From: Gammaproteobacteria bacterium
Lineage (GTDB): Bacteria > Pseudomonadota > Gammaproteobacteria > Xanthomonadales > SZUA-36
Reading direction: 5' to 3'
Assembly (NCBI GenBank): GCA_024279945.1
Contig: JAJRRA010000061.1
Coordinates: forward strand, 1 to 41,721
DNA length: 41,721 bases
Made by a program: the position numbers and the translations under genes. Below are positions 17,231 through 27,674 of this stretch, in pieces; the stretch's first letter is position 1; each line of letters starts with the position of its first letter. A model generated the notes under the pieces. The model was not told the DNA's origin. It worked only from the letters and a program-made list of their open reading frames with translations, and ran no database searches.

Positions 17231-17774
17231 TTCCCACCGGCCACAGGGTCCAGTTTGAATCGTGTCGCCAATCCGCGGAGAAAAGCATAGGCAGTCGCAT
17301 GGGCGATGGCATCGTCTTTTGGTCGAGGTGGGTTCTGACCATTATTTCAAAACTTCCGGCCGGCAGATCGCCCTTGCTGAAGGACTGCGTGATGGTGGAG
17401 AGCCTGGTCAGCAGGTGGCGCAATCTGGGGAATGTCTTGATCTCAACCGCACCCGGCCAGGTCAGTTGATAGTGGCCGAGTAAGGGTAGATAGCGAATTT
17501 CGTAGTTGTAAATTCTTTTGATATATGGCGTTCGGCTGCCGGTTGAGTGGATCAACAACTCCATCTGCAGAGTCAGCGGAACTCCGTGTACCAGTGCTTT
17601 TTTCGCCTCGCCACTGAGCTTGAGTTTTTGGTGTACGGTCACATTTAATTGGCCGTTTGACCAGTGTGTATCGACTTGTTGCAATTCGAAATTACGCTCA
17701 TCTTCCTGTTGCATGCAGCCTGTAATCAGCAGCACAGTGAGTAAAAAAACAGACTGGAATATACTAGCCCGCAT
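17214..17774 (-). CDS. DUF4390 family putative lipoprotein
   Basis: This 186-residue protein has a short signal sequence ending in a lipobox (LLITGC, Cys about residue 20), so it is probably lipid-anchored. The remaining DUF4390 domain has no known function but is regularly found between rsmB and the NtrY-like kinase in gammaproteobacteria, suggesting an envelope role tied to that signalling pair. The ATG at 17774 overlaps the rsmB stop by 11 nt. The longer frame to 17861 would bury the signal peptide behind 29 polar residues and is rejected. Confidence 0.85.
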   Translation of the reverse strand: MRASIFQSVFLLTVLLITGCMQQEDERNFELQQVDTHWSNGQLNVTVHQKLKLSGEAKKALVHGVPLTLQMELLIHSTGSRTPYIKRIYNYEIRYLPLLGHYQLTWPGAVEIKTFPRLRHLLTRLSTITQSFSKGDLPAGSFEIMVRTHLDQKTMPSPMRLPMLFSADWRHDSNWTLWPVGNENGG

Positions 17775-19107
17775 GTTGCACCAGGGCGGACCCTGTTTTG
17801 CGCATACGGGCATAATAAAATCCGTCCATTTCTTCCTCACCAGGCAGAATCTGTCGGCCAAAGTCCAATTTCCGGCCCCAGGCTACTGCGGGGGGCAGCG
17901 CTTCGGCATCGGCATGCCCCACCATAAAACGACTGATTTGCCGTTGGTTTTCATCTGCCAGCACCGAACACGTTGCGTAGACAAGGATACCGCCAGGCTC
18001 CAGCAGAGGCCACAGTTGTTTCAGAAGACGTTTCTGAGTCTGGACAGCTTTGCGTACTTGCTCTGCGGTTCTCAGCCATTTTATTTCGGGGTGCCGGCGA
18101 ATCACACCGGTGGCGGTGCACGGAGCATCAAGCAGTATCCGCTGGTACAAAACCCCGTTCCACCAGGACGATGGGTCTGCAGCGTTGGCGCAGAGTAACT
18201 CCAGTCCGGCTCTCTGCGCCAAACCCAGCCGATCCAGATTGTCCTGCACCTGGGTCAGGCGGGACCGGTTGATTTCCCCGGCGGTCACGTCAACGGTGGG
18301 ACATCGCTCCAGGATATGACAGGTTTTGCCGCCGGGGGCGGCGCAGGCGTCCAGCACCCGCATGTGATCATCCAGTTCCAGCAGGTCGGTGGCCAGTTGC
18401 GCGGCGGGATCCTGCACTGAAACCTGCCCTTCGGAGAATCCCGGGATGCCGGAAACCGGGGCAGCCGGGTTCAGTTTGATGGCATCCGGGGCGCTTGGGT
18501 GGTCGACTACGGTGAAGTTGTTGCTGAGCTGTTTCCTCAATTTACTTTGTTCCGGCTTTGAGCGGTTGATCCGCAGCCACAGCGGTGCGGCAAGATTGTT
18601 TGCCTGCACCATGGCTGGCCAATCGTCCGGCCAGTCTTCCTGCAGCAACTGCAGCAGCCAGTCAGGGTGCGCATAACGTTCTACCCGCGATTCCAACCGC
18701 TCCAGCAATTGTTGACGCTCCCGCTGGAAACGCCGTAACACCGCGTTAATAACGGCCACAGCCCAGGGTTTTCCGAGCAATCGTGCACATTCTGCGGTTT
18801 CGTTAATCGCAGCATATGGAGCCGTGCCATCCTGCATTAGCTGGAAGAGCCCCATCAGGATCAAGCGATGGATGTCCCGGTCACGTTTTTTCAGGGGTTT
18901 GCGCAGTAAGCGGTCCGACAACCATTCCAGGCTGCCGAGCCAGCGGCACACGCCGTAAGCCAGATGCCTGGAAAGAGAGCGATCACGTTCATCCGGCAAG
19001 CCAGCGGTGCTGTCGGCATCGGACAGGTTCAGACCCTGGTCGAAAACTTTTGCAAGGGTTTTGACGGTACTCAGCCGAGGGATTTTCCGGGGGTCTCTAT
19101 TACTCAT
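17764..19107 (-). CDS. rsmB: 16S rRNA (cytosine-967 C5)-methyltransferase RsmB
   Basis: This cytosolic enzyme methylates C967 of 16S rRNA using S-adenosylmethionine. The 447 residues comprise an N-terminal NusB-like RNA-binding domain (about 1-140, including APYAAINETAECARLLGK) and a methyltransferase domain. The latter has the SAM site LDACAAPGGKT, the Pro-Cys motif DAPCTATGVIRRHPEIKW and the catalytic Cys in YATCSVLADEN. The start overlaps fmt by 8 nt and the end overlaps the DUF4390 gene, consistent with one transcript. Confidence 0.95.
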   Translation of the reverse strand: MSNRDPRKIPRLSTVKTLAKVFDQGLNLSDADSTAGLPDERDRSLSRHLAYGVCRWLGSLEWLSDRLLRKPLKKRDRDIHRLILMGLFQLMQDGTAPYAAINETAECARLLGKPWAVAVINAVLRRFQRERQQLLERLESRVERYAHPDWLLQLLQEDWPDDWPAMVQANNLAAPLWLRINRSKPEQSKLRKQLSNNFTVVDHPSAPDAIKLNPAAPVSGIPGFSEGQVSVQDPAAQLATDLLELDDHMRVLDACAAPGGKTCHILERCPTVDVTAGEINRSRLTQVQDNLDRLGLAQRAGLELLCANAADPSSWWNGVLYQRILLDAPCTATGVIRRHPEIKWLRTAEQVRKAVQTQKRLLKQLWPLLEPGGILVYATCSVLADENQRQISRFMVGHADAEALPPAVAWGRKLDFGRQILPGEEEMDGFYYARMRKTGSALVQHAG

Positions 19108-20047
19108 CCAACTGACCCGGCAGCGTGCGGGAATTGAGATATTCTGTAGCAGTTATTCGTTTTCCACCCGGCCGTTGCAGTTCCAGCAGGCGCAGAATTT
19201 GCTCGCCGGTGGCAACTTCAATACCGGCTTTATTTGCCTTCAACACGGTTCCCGCCGGATCATGGTGGTCCCGTTTTTCATGTACGGCATGCCAGATGCG
19301 TGTGCGCTCGGTGTCAATGTTGCACCAGGCGACCGGCCAGGGGTTGAAAGCACGGACTCGCCGTTCCAGTTGCTGTGCCGGTTCATGCCAGTCAAGTTGT
19401 GCTTCCGCTTTCAGCAGTTTGTGCGCGTAGCTGACACCCTGTTCGGGCTGTCTGACGGGTTCCGGTGGTGTGCCGCTGGCCAGGGCGTTAACGCAGGAGA
19501 GCAGAGCCTCAGCACCCGTTGTGGCCAACTTGTCATGCAGGGATCCGCCGGTGTCAGTCTTCTCAATGGGCAGCACAACACGATGCAGAACCGGTCCGGT
19601 ATCGAGGCCCTCATCCATTTGCATGATGCAAACACCCGTTTCGGAATCTCCGGCTTCAATGGCACGCTGAATGGGGGCTGCACCGCGCCAGCGGGGAAGC
19701 AGGGACGCATGGATATTCCAGCAGCCGTGCTTTGGCAGATTCAGGATGACTGGCGGCAGGATCAGACCGTAGGCAACGACAATCAGCAGGTCGGCCTGGA
19801 GTTCAGCAATGTGTGCTGTTGCTTCCGGAACTGCCAGGGACACAGGCTGATACACCGGTATATTTGCCGCTTCCGCTGCCTGTTTGACCGGGCTTGCCTG
19901 CAAATGCCGGCCGCGCCCCGCAGGCCGGTCCGGTTGGGTCAGGACGGCCACAGGTCTTAAGCCGTTCCCGAGCAGTTGCTGCAGCGCCGGGACGGCAAAG
20001 TCAGGGGTACCGGCATAGATAATCCGTAGATTTGGCTGCTTCGGCAT
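19100..20047 (-). CDS. fmt: Methionyl-tRNA formyltransferase
   Basis: Fmt formylates initiator Met-tRNA with 10-formyltetrahydrofolate. The protein is 315 residues from MPKQPNLRIIYAGTPDFAVP. Catalytic motifs are VVAYGLILP, NIHASLLPRWRGAAPIQRAI (Asn/His of the formyl-transfer site) and MDEGLDTGPVL with the expected Asp. The C-terminal OB-fold for tRNA binding is present. The start at 20047 lies 5 nt after the def stop; the open frame extends upstream through def in another frame, which is not coding. It pairs functionally with def. Confidence 0.96.
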   Translation of the reverse strand: MPKQPNLRIIYAGTPDFAVPALQQLLGNGLRPVAVLTQPDRPAGRGRHLQASPVKQAAEAANIPVYQPVSLAVPEATAHIAELQADLLIVVAYGLILPPVILNLPKHGCWNIHASLLPRWRGAAPIQRAIEAGDSETGVCIMQMDEGLDTGPVLHRVVLPIEKTDTGGSLHDKLATTGAEALLSCVNALASGTPPEPVRQPEQGVSYAHKLLKAEAQLDWHEPAQQLERRVRAFNPWPVAWCNIDTERTRIWHAVHEKRDHHDPAGTVLKANKAGIEVATGEQILRLLELQRPGGKRITATEYLNSRTLPGQLDE

Positions 20048-20052
20048 GTGAA

Positions 20053-20580
20053 CTAGATTCGATTCCCGGTGGTATTTTTGATTTCCTGTTTGCGTTGTTT
20101 TTCCAATTTTTTCCGGACCATGCGCTGTTTGAGCGGCGACAGGTAGTCGACAAACAGTGTTCCTTTCAGGTGATCCATTTCGTGCTGGAAGCACACTGCG
20201 TGCATGCCATCGAGTTCTTCTTCAAATGAATTTCCTGCGGGATCCTGGGCAGAAATACGGATTTTTTCGGCGCGGCTGACCTCCGCGTAAATTCCGGGTA
20301 CTGAAAGGCAGCCCTCTTCACAGGTCTCGCTGCCTTCGCTTTCAATGACCTGAGGATTGATATAAACATGGGGCTGATCCCGGGTTTCGCTGACATCAAT
20401 CAGCAACAATTGTTTGTGAATATTCACCTGGGTGGCCGCCAGGCCGATTCCCTGGGCCGAATACATGGTTTCAAACATATCGTTGATCAGGCGGCCCAAA
20501 TCAGCATCAAAAGCCTCTACAGGCCTTGCGACCGTTCGCAGGCGGGGATCGGGGAATTCAAGAATATCCAGATTGGCCAT
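20053..20580 (-). CDS. def: Peptide deformylase
   Basis: This metalloenzyme removes the formyl group from nascent proteins. The 175 residues carry all three motifs: [18 protein letters not shown] (metal-binding Cys) and QHEMDHLKG (two metal-binding His and the catalytic Glu). It is the first gene of the minus-strand operon def-fmt-rsmB-DUF4390-ntrY/X-like-trkA-trkH. It is divergent from the LysM gene across 140 bp that contain a paired dyad. Confidence 0.97.
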   Translation of the reverse strand: MANLDILEFPDPRLRTVARPVEAFDADLGRLINDMFETMYSAQGIGLAATQVNIHKQLLLIDVSETRDQPHVYINPQVIESEGSETCEEGCLSVPGIYAEVSRAEKIRISAQDPAGNSFEEELDGMHAVCFQHEMDHLKGTLFVDYLSPLKQRMVRKKLEKQRKQEIKNTTGNRI

Positions 20581-20609
20581 ATAGTTACAGATGCAAAAAA
20601 ATAATTTAG

Positions 20610-20638
20610 GTGAACTTTGTTTCAGTATTTACTATGAT
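20610..20638 (+). promoter_or_regulatory. Candidate sigma-70 promoter for the LysM gene
   Basis: A -10 like TATGAT (20633-20638) lies 17 bp after a weak -35 like GTGAAC (20610-20615), pointing to the LysM/dprA/smg/topA side. The left dyad element ends at the first base of the -10, so a bound regulator could block it. Confidence 0.35.
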
Positions 20639-20675
20639 AGCTAATGGCGGGCCTTGTTCGCCAGAGTAAATACTG
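20623..20675. promoter_or_regulatory. Paired AGTA-NN-TACT dyad between def and the LysM gene
   Basis: CAGTATTTACT (20623-20633) and AGTAAATACTG (20665-20675) are exact reverse complements, 42 bp apart centre to centre (four helical turns). Each is itself an AGTA-NN-TACT palindrome. The pair could be two operator sites or the stem of one hairpin. No regulator is assigned. Confidence 0.5.
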
Positions 20676-20720
20676 ACCGCATCTACAAGATGGCTGGATG
20701 CCTACTAGAGAGGAAGGAAC

Positions 20721-21890
20721 GTGATCAGAAAACTCATCTACATTGCCTTTGCGGCATTGTTGACAGGGGTTGTAATGGCACAGGACGTGTCTTTGCGATC
20801 CGATCATCCCGATGAATACGTTGTAGTCAAAGGAGATACCTTGTGGGACATATCCGGAAGATTTCTGGATAAGCCCTGGCAATGGCCTGCGATCTGGCAT
20901 GCCAATCCACAGATTGCAAATCCGCACCTGATTTACCCGGGCGATATTGTTTCCCTGGTTTATATCGATGGAGTTCCGCAATTACGGCTACGCCGGGGAG
21001 ATACCGTCAAGCTCAGTCCTGCGGTGCGCGTTGTTGAACGGAGTGATCCCATCAATGCCATATCCTTTGAATCCATCAGGCCGTTCATTCGTGACATCAG
21101 GGTTCTGACCCCTGGTGAATTTGAAGGATTGCCCTATATCCTGGCTAATACTGAAGACCGCCTGACGGCCACCTTCTCTGACCAGACCTATGCCCGGGGG
21201 CTCAATGCCCGGGTTGGTGAGGAGTTTGTTGTTGCCCGTCTAAGCAGCGTCTACGATGCCATTGGCGATCCGCCGGAAATACGTCGCGTCAATCCCCGGA
21301 AGCACTGGAAACGGCAGGCTAACGTTTGGGATCACAATGAAACCATACATGACTCAACTCGTCCGTGGAATCAGAAGGCGAAGAACCCGGTTGCTTACGA
21401 GATGATTGTGGTCAGCCGCGTGCGAGTCAGTCAGGCAGGGGAAATATCCGTCCTGGATATTATCCGCGATCGTACAGAGGTTAAAGAGGGAGACTTTATA
21501 CTACCGGTAACTGACATGGGTTATGAAAGCACCTTTTTCCCCCGCGCGATGGATTCGACTCCTGACGGTCTGAGGGTACTTGCCACTTCAGGTCAGAAGG
21601 TGGGTGTGGGCGCTTCCCAGATTGTCTCCATTAACGGCGGCAGCAGGCAGGGTCTGGAGTCAGGCCACGTTTTTGCTTCCTTCCGGCCGGGTGAGAAAGT
21701 CCGGGACCGCAGCGGTTACCGTTACGGTAGTTTTCATGAGGATGCCAGTGTTCGTCTACCAGAGATTTATGACGGTCTGGTGATGGTGTTCCGGGCATTC
21801 GACGACATCAGCTACGGAATAGTCATGACGGGTTCAAAGCGGGCTGTGCAGGAATTTGATCGACTGCGCGACCCGGATGAACGCCTGTAA
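20721..21890 (+). CDS. LysM peptidoglycan-binding domain protein, exported
   Basis: This 389-residue protein has a signal peptide (LIYIAFAALLTGVVMAQ) and a LysM domain at about 32-80 (YVVVKGDTLWDISGRFLDKPWQWPAIW, then ANPHLIYPGDIVSL), which should bind peptidoglycan. The remaining 300 residues have no recognised catalytic motif. Genes of this kind sit upstream of dprA, divergent from def, in many gammaproteobacteria. The GTG start at 20721 is preceded by AGGAAGGA. Confidence 0.88.
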   Translation: MIRKLIYIAFAALLTGVVMAQDVSLRSDHPDEYVVVKGDTLWDISGRFLDKPWQWPAIWHANPQIANPHLIYPGDIVSLVYIDGVPQLRLRRGDTVKLSPAVRVVERSDPINAISFESIRPFIRDIRVLTPGEFEGLPYILANTEDRLTATFSDQTYARGLNARVGEEFVVARLSSVYDAIGDPPEIRRVNPRKHWKRQANVWDHNETIHDSTRPWNQKAKNPVAYEMIVVSRVRVSQAGEISVLDIIRDRTEVKEGDFILPVTDMGYESTFFPRAMDSTPDGLRVLATSGQKVGVGASQIVSINGGSRQGLESGHVFASFRPGEKVRDRSGYRYGSFHEDASVRLPEIYDGLVMVFRAFDDISYGIVMTGSKRAVQEFDRLRDPDERL

Positions 21891-21924
21891 CCCGCTGTAG
21901 GCAAGTTTCTGCTGGCAGCAATTT

Positions 21925-23064
21925 TTGGGGACTGCCGCCACGAAGCAGAAAGCCTGGCTCATTGCAATTCGCGCCCCCCGCCTGGGTGGCGCGCCGCTTA
22001 TCCAGCTTGTTGAAAAACTGGGTGGTATTGATGTGCTGCTTGCCGCCGGGTATGCGCAACTCAAACGCGCCGGGTTGGATGATACGACCATCAATGCACT
22101 CAGGGATCATGATCCGGAGCTGCTGGAATTGGACACTCAATGGCTTGCATCACCAGACCATCATTTACTGACCTGGGATAGTGATCAATACCCCGCACTT
22201 TTACGGGATATTCCTTCGCCGCCGGCAGCGCTGTTCGTGGACGGTGATCCCGATACCCTGTGGCAACCGCAGATCGCGGTGGTTGGCAGCAGGAATCCAA
22301 CGGCTGGTGGCCGCGACAACGCCTTGGATTTTGCCGCCGAATTGTCCCGCCAGGGTCTGACGGTGACCAGCGGCATGGCCAGTGGTATCGACTCCATTGC
22401 GCACGGCGCTGCGCTGGATGCGGGTGGTTACACTGTCGCCGTCACGGGTACCGGGCTGGATATCGTGTACCCGGCCAGTGGCCGTGACCTGGTGCCGAGA
22501 ATTTGTCAGAAAGGTGCGCTTGTTTCTGAGTTTCCACCGGGAATCCGGCCCAAACGGTCACATTTCCCATCCAGAAACCGCATTATTTCAGGTCTCAGTC
22601 TGGGGGTTCTGGTGATCGAGGCCGGCTTGAACAGCGGAACTTTGATTACGGCACGGATGGCGGCCAACCAGGGCCGGAATGTATTTGCCCTGCCGGGATC
22701 CATTCATAACCCCATGTCCAAGGGCTGCCACCGTCTGATTCGGGAAGGTGTGCGGTTGGTAGAAAATGTTGCCCAGATCATGGAAGAACTGGCGCCCATG
22801 GCGGGTCAACTGGCAGGTGAACTGGAAAAACAGTTGCGGCAACCCCAGCAGCAGGAACTTGAGATTGGAGCGCAGGAGCCCCAATTGGAGCAGGATCCTG
22901 ATTATCGCTTGTTATGGTCCTGCCTGGGCTTTGATCCCAAGCCGGTGGATTCAATAATACAACAAAGTGGATTGACGGCGCGTGCCGTCTCAGCCATGCT
23001 TCTAATGCTGGAGTTGAGAGGAAAGGTTGAGGCCCATCCAGGAGGAGCCTACAGCCGGAAATAA
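21925..23064 (+). CDS. dprA: DNA processing protein DprA (Smf)
   Basis: DprA binds incoming single-stranded DNA and loads RecA during natural transformation; homologues also occur in species not known to be competent. The 379-residue protein has an N-terminal helical domain, the Rossmann-like core and a C-terminal winged-helix domain (residues about 320-379). The core contains VGSRNPTAGG, TSGMASGIDSIAHGAAL, GTGLDIVYP, FPSRNRIISGLS, and EAGLNSGTLITARMA. The start is taken as TTG 21925, with no strong ribosome binding site. The gene lies 34 nt after the LysM gene and 11 nt before smg. Confidence 0.93.
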   Translation: MGTAATKQKAWLIAIRAPRLGGAPLIQLVEKLGGIDVLLAAGYAQLKRAGLDDTTINALRDHDPELLELDTQWLASPDHHLLTWDSDQYPALLRDIPSPPAALFVDGDPDTLWQPQIAVVGSRNPTAGGRDNALDFAAELSRQGLTVTSGMASGIDSIAHGAALDAGGYTVAVTGTGLDIVYPASGRDLVPRICQKGALVSEFPPGIRPKRSHFPSRNRIISGLSLGVLVIEAGLNSGTLITARMAANQGRNVFALPGSIHNPMSKGCHRLIREGVRLVENVAQIMEELAPMAGQLAGELEKQLRQPQQQELEIGAQEPQLEQDPDYRLLWSCLGFDPKPVDSIIQQSGLTARAVSAMLLMLELRGKVEAHPGGAYSRK

Positions 23065-23075
23065 CGAGGTTAATA

Positions 23076-23552
23076 ATGAAAGAAAATGTACTCGACGTCC
23101 TGATGTACCTGTTCGAGAATTATTTTTACGATGAGCCTGAAGACGAACCCGATCGCGCTTCAATGGAAGAGAACCTGCATGAAGCCGGGTTCAGCAATGG
23201 TGAAATCGGCAAGGCATTCAACTGGCTTGATGGTCTGGCCGAGCAGCGCTTCCAGCCTGAGTTCAAAATGCAGACCGATCAGCCTATTCGGATTTTTGTG
23301 GATTCTGAAACCACTCGCATTGATACTGGTTGCCGGGACTTTATTATGTATGTTTCCAATGTCGGCATCCTGGATGCGCAGCGCCGGGAGTTGGTTATTG
23401 ACCGCTTGCTGGCCCTGGAAAGTGATGAAATCACCCTGGATGACGTGAAGTGGGTGGTGTTGATGGTACTGTTCAACCAACCCGGGCAGGAAGCCAATTA
23501 CGCCTGGATGGAAGATATGATGTTTGACACAGAGCAAGACTACCGCCATTAA
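23076..23552 (+). CDS. smg: Smg family protein (DUF494)
   Basis: This is a small acidic cytosolic protein of 158 residues, of the Smg/DUF494 family. It is recognised by its opening MKENVLDVLMYLFENYF and closing VLFNQPGQEANYAWMEDMMF. The biochemical role is unknown; it is consistently encoded between dprA and topA. CGAGG precedes the ATG. The stop is followed within 6 nt by a strong hairpin. Confidence 0.9.
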   Translation: MKENVLDVLMYLFENYFYDEPEDEPDRASMEENLHEAGFSNGEIGKAFNWLDGLAEQRFQPEFKMQTDQPIRIFVDSETTRIDTGCRDFIMYVSNVGILDAQRRELVIDRLLALESDEITLDDVKWVVLMVLFNQPGQEANYAWMEDMMFDTEQDYRH

Positions 23553-23558
23553 TAAAAG

Positions 23559-23590
23559 GGGCGGATGCGGCTCGGCCGTATCATTCGCCC
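23559..23590 (-). terminator. Strong hairpin between smg and topA
   Basis: GGGCG/CGCCC outer arms and GATGCGGC/GCCGTATC inner arms (one G-U pair) close on a TCG loop, with an ATT bulge. On the minus strand it runs into CCTTTTATT, so it is terminator-like for antisense transcription. On the plus strand there is no U-tract, so it would not stop the sense transcript but could stabilise or attenuate it. Confidence 0.45.
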
Positions 23591-23649
23591 ACAAACAGCC
23601 TTTGAATTGAACTGCGAAATGTCTCGCTCTTGAGTGTGAGGATTTAATT

Positions 23650-26094
23650 ATCAAACTGCTGATCGTAGAGTCGCCCGCCAAGTCGACTACCATAAACAGA
23701 TACCTGGGTTCAGATTTCCAGGTACTGGCTTCCTATGGCCATGTCAGGGATTTGCCATCGCGGGACGGTGCGGTTGATCCCGACAATGATTTCGCGATGA
23801 CCTATGAATTGAATGAGGGCAGTGAGAAGCACGTCCGGGCCATCATCAAGGCTGCCAAAAAGGCAGAAGCGGTCTATCTGGCCACTGACCTTGATCGCGA
23901 AGGGGAAGCCATTTCCTGGCATGTGTATGAAATTCTCCGCGAGCAGGGAATCACCGAAAAAATTCCTTTTTATCGCATCGAATTTTCAGAAATTACGGAA
24001 AAAGCGATCAAGGATGCGGTAGATAACCCACGGGAACTCTCCATGGACCTGGTTAATGCGCAGCAGGCGCGCAGGGCGCTGGATCATCTGGTGGGGTTTA
24101 ACCTTTCACCGTTGCTGTGGAAAAAGATCAAAACCGGATTATCAGCCGGGCGGGTGCAGAGTCCGGCGTTGCGGATGATCGTTGAGCGTGAATACGAGAT
24201 AGAGAAATTCGATCCGCAGGAATACTGGACTATCGAAGCGGATATGAGCCGTGCAGGAAAAGCGTTCGAGTCGCGCCTGGTGCGCCTGGAAAATGAAAGG
24301 CTGAAGCAATTTGACATCACCACCACGGAACATGCACACCGTGTCCGTGACCGCCTGAGCACAGCCGCAGCAGGCAAACTGACGGTCAACCGGGTCACTC
24401 GCAAACAACGTAAGCGGCGTCCGGCTCCGCCCTTCATTACCTCAACGCTGCAACAGGATGCTGCGCGGAAACTGCGATTTTCCGCACAAAGAACCATGCG
24501 CACGGCTCAGGGCCTGTATGAGGGTGTCAAGATCAGCGGCGTAAGCCAGGGCCTGATCACCTATATGCGAACCGATTCGGTTCACCTGTCCAACGATGCA
24601 TTGAGCATGTTGAGGAGCCAGATAAAGAGTCGCTATGGTGCAGAATTTCTACCAGAGAAGCCAAATTTCTACAAAACCAAAGCCAAGAACGCCCAGGAAG
24701 CACATGAGGCGATCAGGCCCACCTCGGCAGCTTTGATACCGAATGAGATAAAGTCGAGTTTGTCCGATGACCAGTTTCGTCTCTATGAGCTGATCTGGCG
24801 CCGCGCGATGGCATCCCAGATGACACCCGCGCTGGTCGATACCGTGCAGGTCGAATTCGACTGTGATTCCGACGCTACCTTCCGGGCGAATGGTTCAGTT
24901 ATCACTTTCCCGGGTTTCCTGAAGGTCTACCAGGAATCGCAACCCGTTGGTAAGGAAGAGAAGGAAACTCATCTGCCTGAAATGAAAGAGGGTGATGTGG
25001 TTGATCTGGCGGAAATCCGGGCAGAGCAGCATTTTACCGAGCCGCCACCACGTTTTTCAGAGGCCAGCCTGGTCAAGGCCCTTGAAGATTATGGCATCGG
25101 TCGGCCCTCGACCTACGCCAGCATCATTCAGACTCTGGTGCGGCGCAAATACGTGGAATTGGACCGCAGGCGTTTTTTCCCTACCGACACCGGCCGGGTG
25201 GTTGCACGGTTTCTCGCCAACCATTTCGAGCCGTACGTGGACTATGAATTTACCGCCAGGATGGAAGATACGCTGGATGAAATTTCCCGGGGTGAAATTC
25301 ACTGGATTCCGCCGTTGATGCAATTCTGGAAGCCGTTTATCCGCCGGGTGAAAGACAAGGAAGAAACCGTCAGCCGCCAGGAAGCCAAGCTTACCCGGGT
25401 ACTCGGCAAGGATCCGGCAACCGGCAAGGATGTCTCTGTCCGCCTCGGGCGCTATGGTCCGCATGCACAAATCGGCACGGTCGATGATGAGGAAAAGCCA
25501 CGCTTCGCCGGGCTGCGCCATACGCAGCGCCTCGAGACGATTACGCTCGAGGAAGTACTTGAGTTATTCAAATTGCCCCGTGACTTGGGAGAGACGCCGG
25601 AAGGTGAGCCGGTATCGGCCAGTATCGGGCGCTTCGGCCCCTACATCCGTTACGGCAACAAATTTGTGTCGCTGAAAGACGCCGATCCGCATACGGTAGA
25701 ATTGCCGCACGCGCTGGAACTGGTAGCGGCCAAGAAGCAGGCAGACCTGGATCGAATTTTACGAACATGGGAAGGCTCTGATGTACAGGTTGTGAAAGGT
25801 CGTTGGGGGCCCTTCATTACCAACGGCAAGAAAAACGCCCGCATGCCCAAGGACCGTGAGGTGGAATCACTGACCCTGGAAGAGTGTGAGGCGGCAATCG
25901 AAGCGGCTCCCGATAAACGGCGGGGCAAGAAGGCATCCCGAAAAAAGACCAACAGCAAGAAAACGTCGAAGAAGCGCAGTACAAAAAAGACAAATAAGAC
26001 GAAGTCTTCCACCAAGAAAAATACCAGGAAAAAGACAGCCAGGAAGAAAACAGACAAAAAGGCAGCCGGCACTCCGGTAAACAGCGAGGGATAA
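23650..26094 (+). CDS. topA: DNA topoisomerase I with non-canonical start codon
   Basis: This type IA topoisomerase relaxes negative supercoils. From codon 23650 it has 814 residues. The TOPRIM domain has IVESPAK (catalytic Glu7) and ATDLDREGE, and the active-site Tyr is Tyr305 in GLITYMRTDS. Three C-terminal Topo repeats follow (SVRLGRYGPHAQIG, ASIGRFGPYIRYGN, VVKGRWGPFITNGK), then a Lys-rich tail of about 60 residues. No Cys4 zinc fingers are seen. The frame opens after TGA at 23608-23610, and no ATG, GTG or TTG occurs before a TTG at 23752 that would cut off Glu7. GAGGA at 23638-23642 suits a start at ATC 23650 (7 nt) or ATT 23647 (4 nt). ATC is one base from ATG, so a base-call error is possible. 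Confidence 0.93.
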   Translation: MKLLIVESPAKSTTINRYLGSDFQVLASYGHVRDLPSRDGAVDPDNDFAMTYELNEGSEKHVRAIIKAAKKAEAVYLATDLDREGEAISWHVYEILREQGITEKIPFYRIEFSEITEKAIKDAVDNPRELSMDLVNAQQARRALDHLVGFNLSPLLWKKIKTGLSAGRVQSPALRMIVEREYEIEKFDPQEYWTIEADMSRAGKAFESRLVRLENERLKQFDITTTEHAHRVRDRLSTAAAGKLTVNRVTRKQRKRRPAPPFITSTLQQDAARKLRFSAQRTMRTAQGLYEGVKISGVSQGLITYMRTDSVHLSNDALSMLRSQIKSRYGAEFLPEKPNFYKTKAKNAQEAHEAIRPTSAALIPNEIKSSLSDDQFRLYELIWRRAMASQMTPALVDTVQVEFDCDSDATFRANGSVITFPGFLKVYQESQPVGKEEKETHLPEMKEGDVVDLAEIRAEQHFTEPPPRFSEASLVKALEDYGIGRPSTYASIIQTLVRRKYVELDRRRFFPTDTGRVVARFLANHFEPYVDYEFTARMEDTLDEISRGEIHWIPPLMQFWKPFIRRVKDKEETVSRQEAKLTRVLGKDPATGKDVSVRLGRYGPHAQIGTVDDEEKPRFAGLRHTQRLETITLEEVLELFKLPRDLGETPEGEPVSASIGRFGPYIRYGNKFVSLKDADPHTVELPHALELVAAKKQADLDRILRTWEGSDVQVVKGRWGPFITNGKKNARMPKDREVESLTLEECEAAIEAAPDKRRGKKASRKKTNSKKTSKKRSTKKTNKTKSSTKKNTRKKTARKKTDKKAAGTPVNSEG

Positions 26095-26100
26095 GCCGCT

Positions 26101-27617
<1,517 letters not shown>

Positions 27618-27674
27618 GGTAGAGAGTACTTATCAGCTACCCGGTGGCCCCTGGATTTGCCTGTGCCTGTCGGG

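Noticed and set aside
25910-26094. Frameshifted or foreign tail at the topA C-terminus
   Set aside because: The Lys-rich tail stays in frame to a normal stop and such tails are common on TopA proteins lacking zinc fingers.
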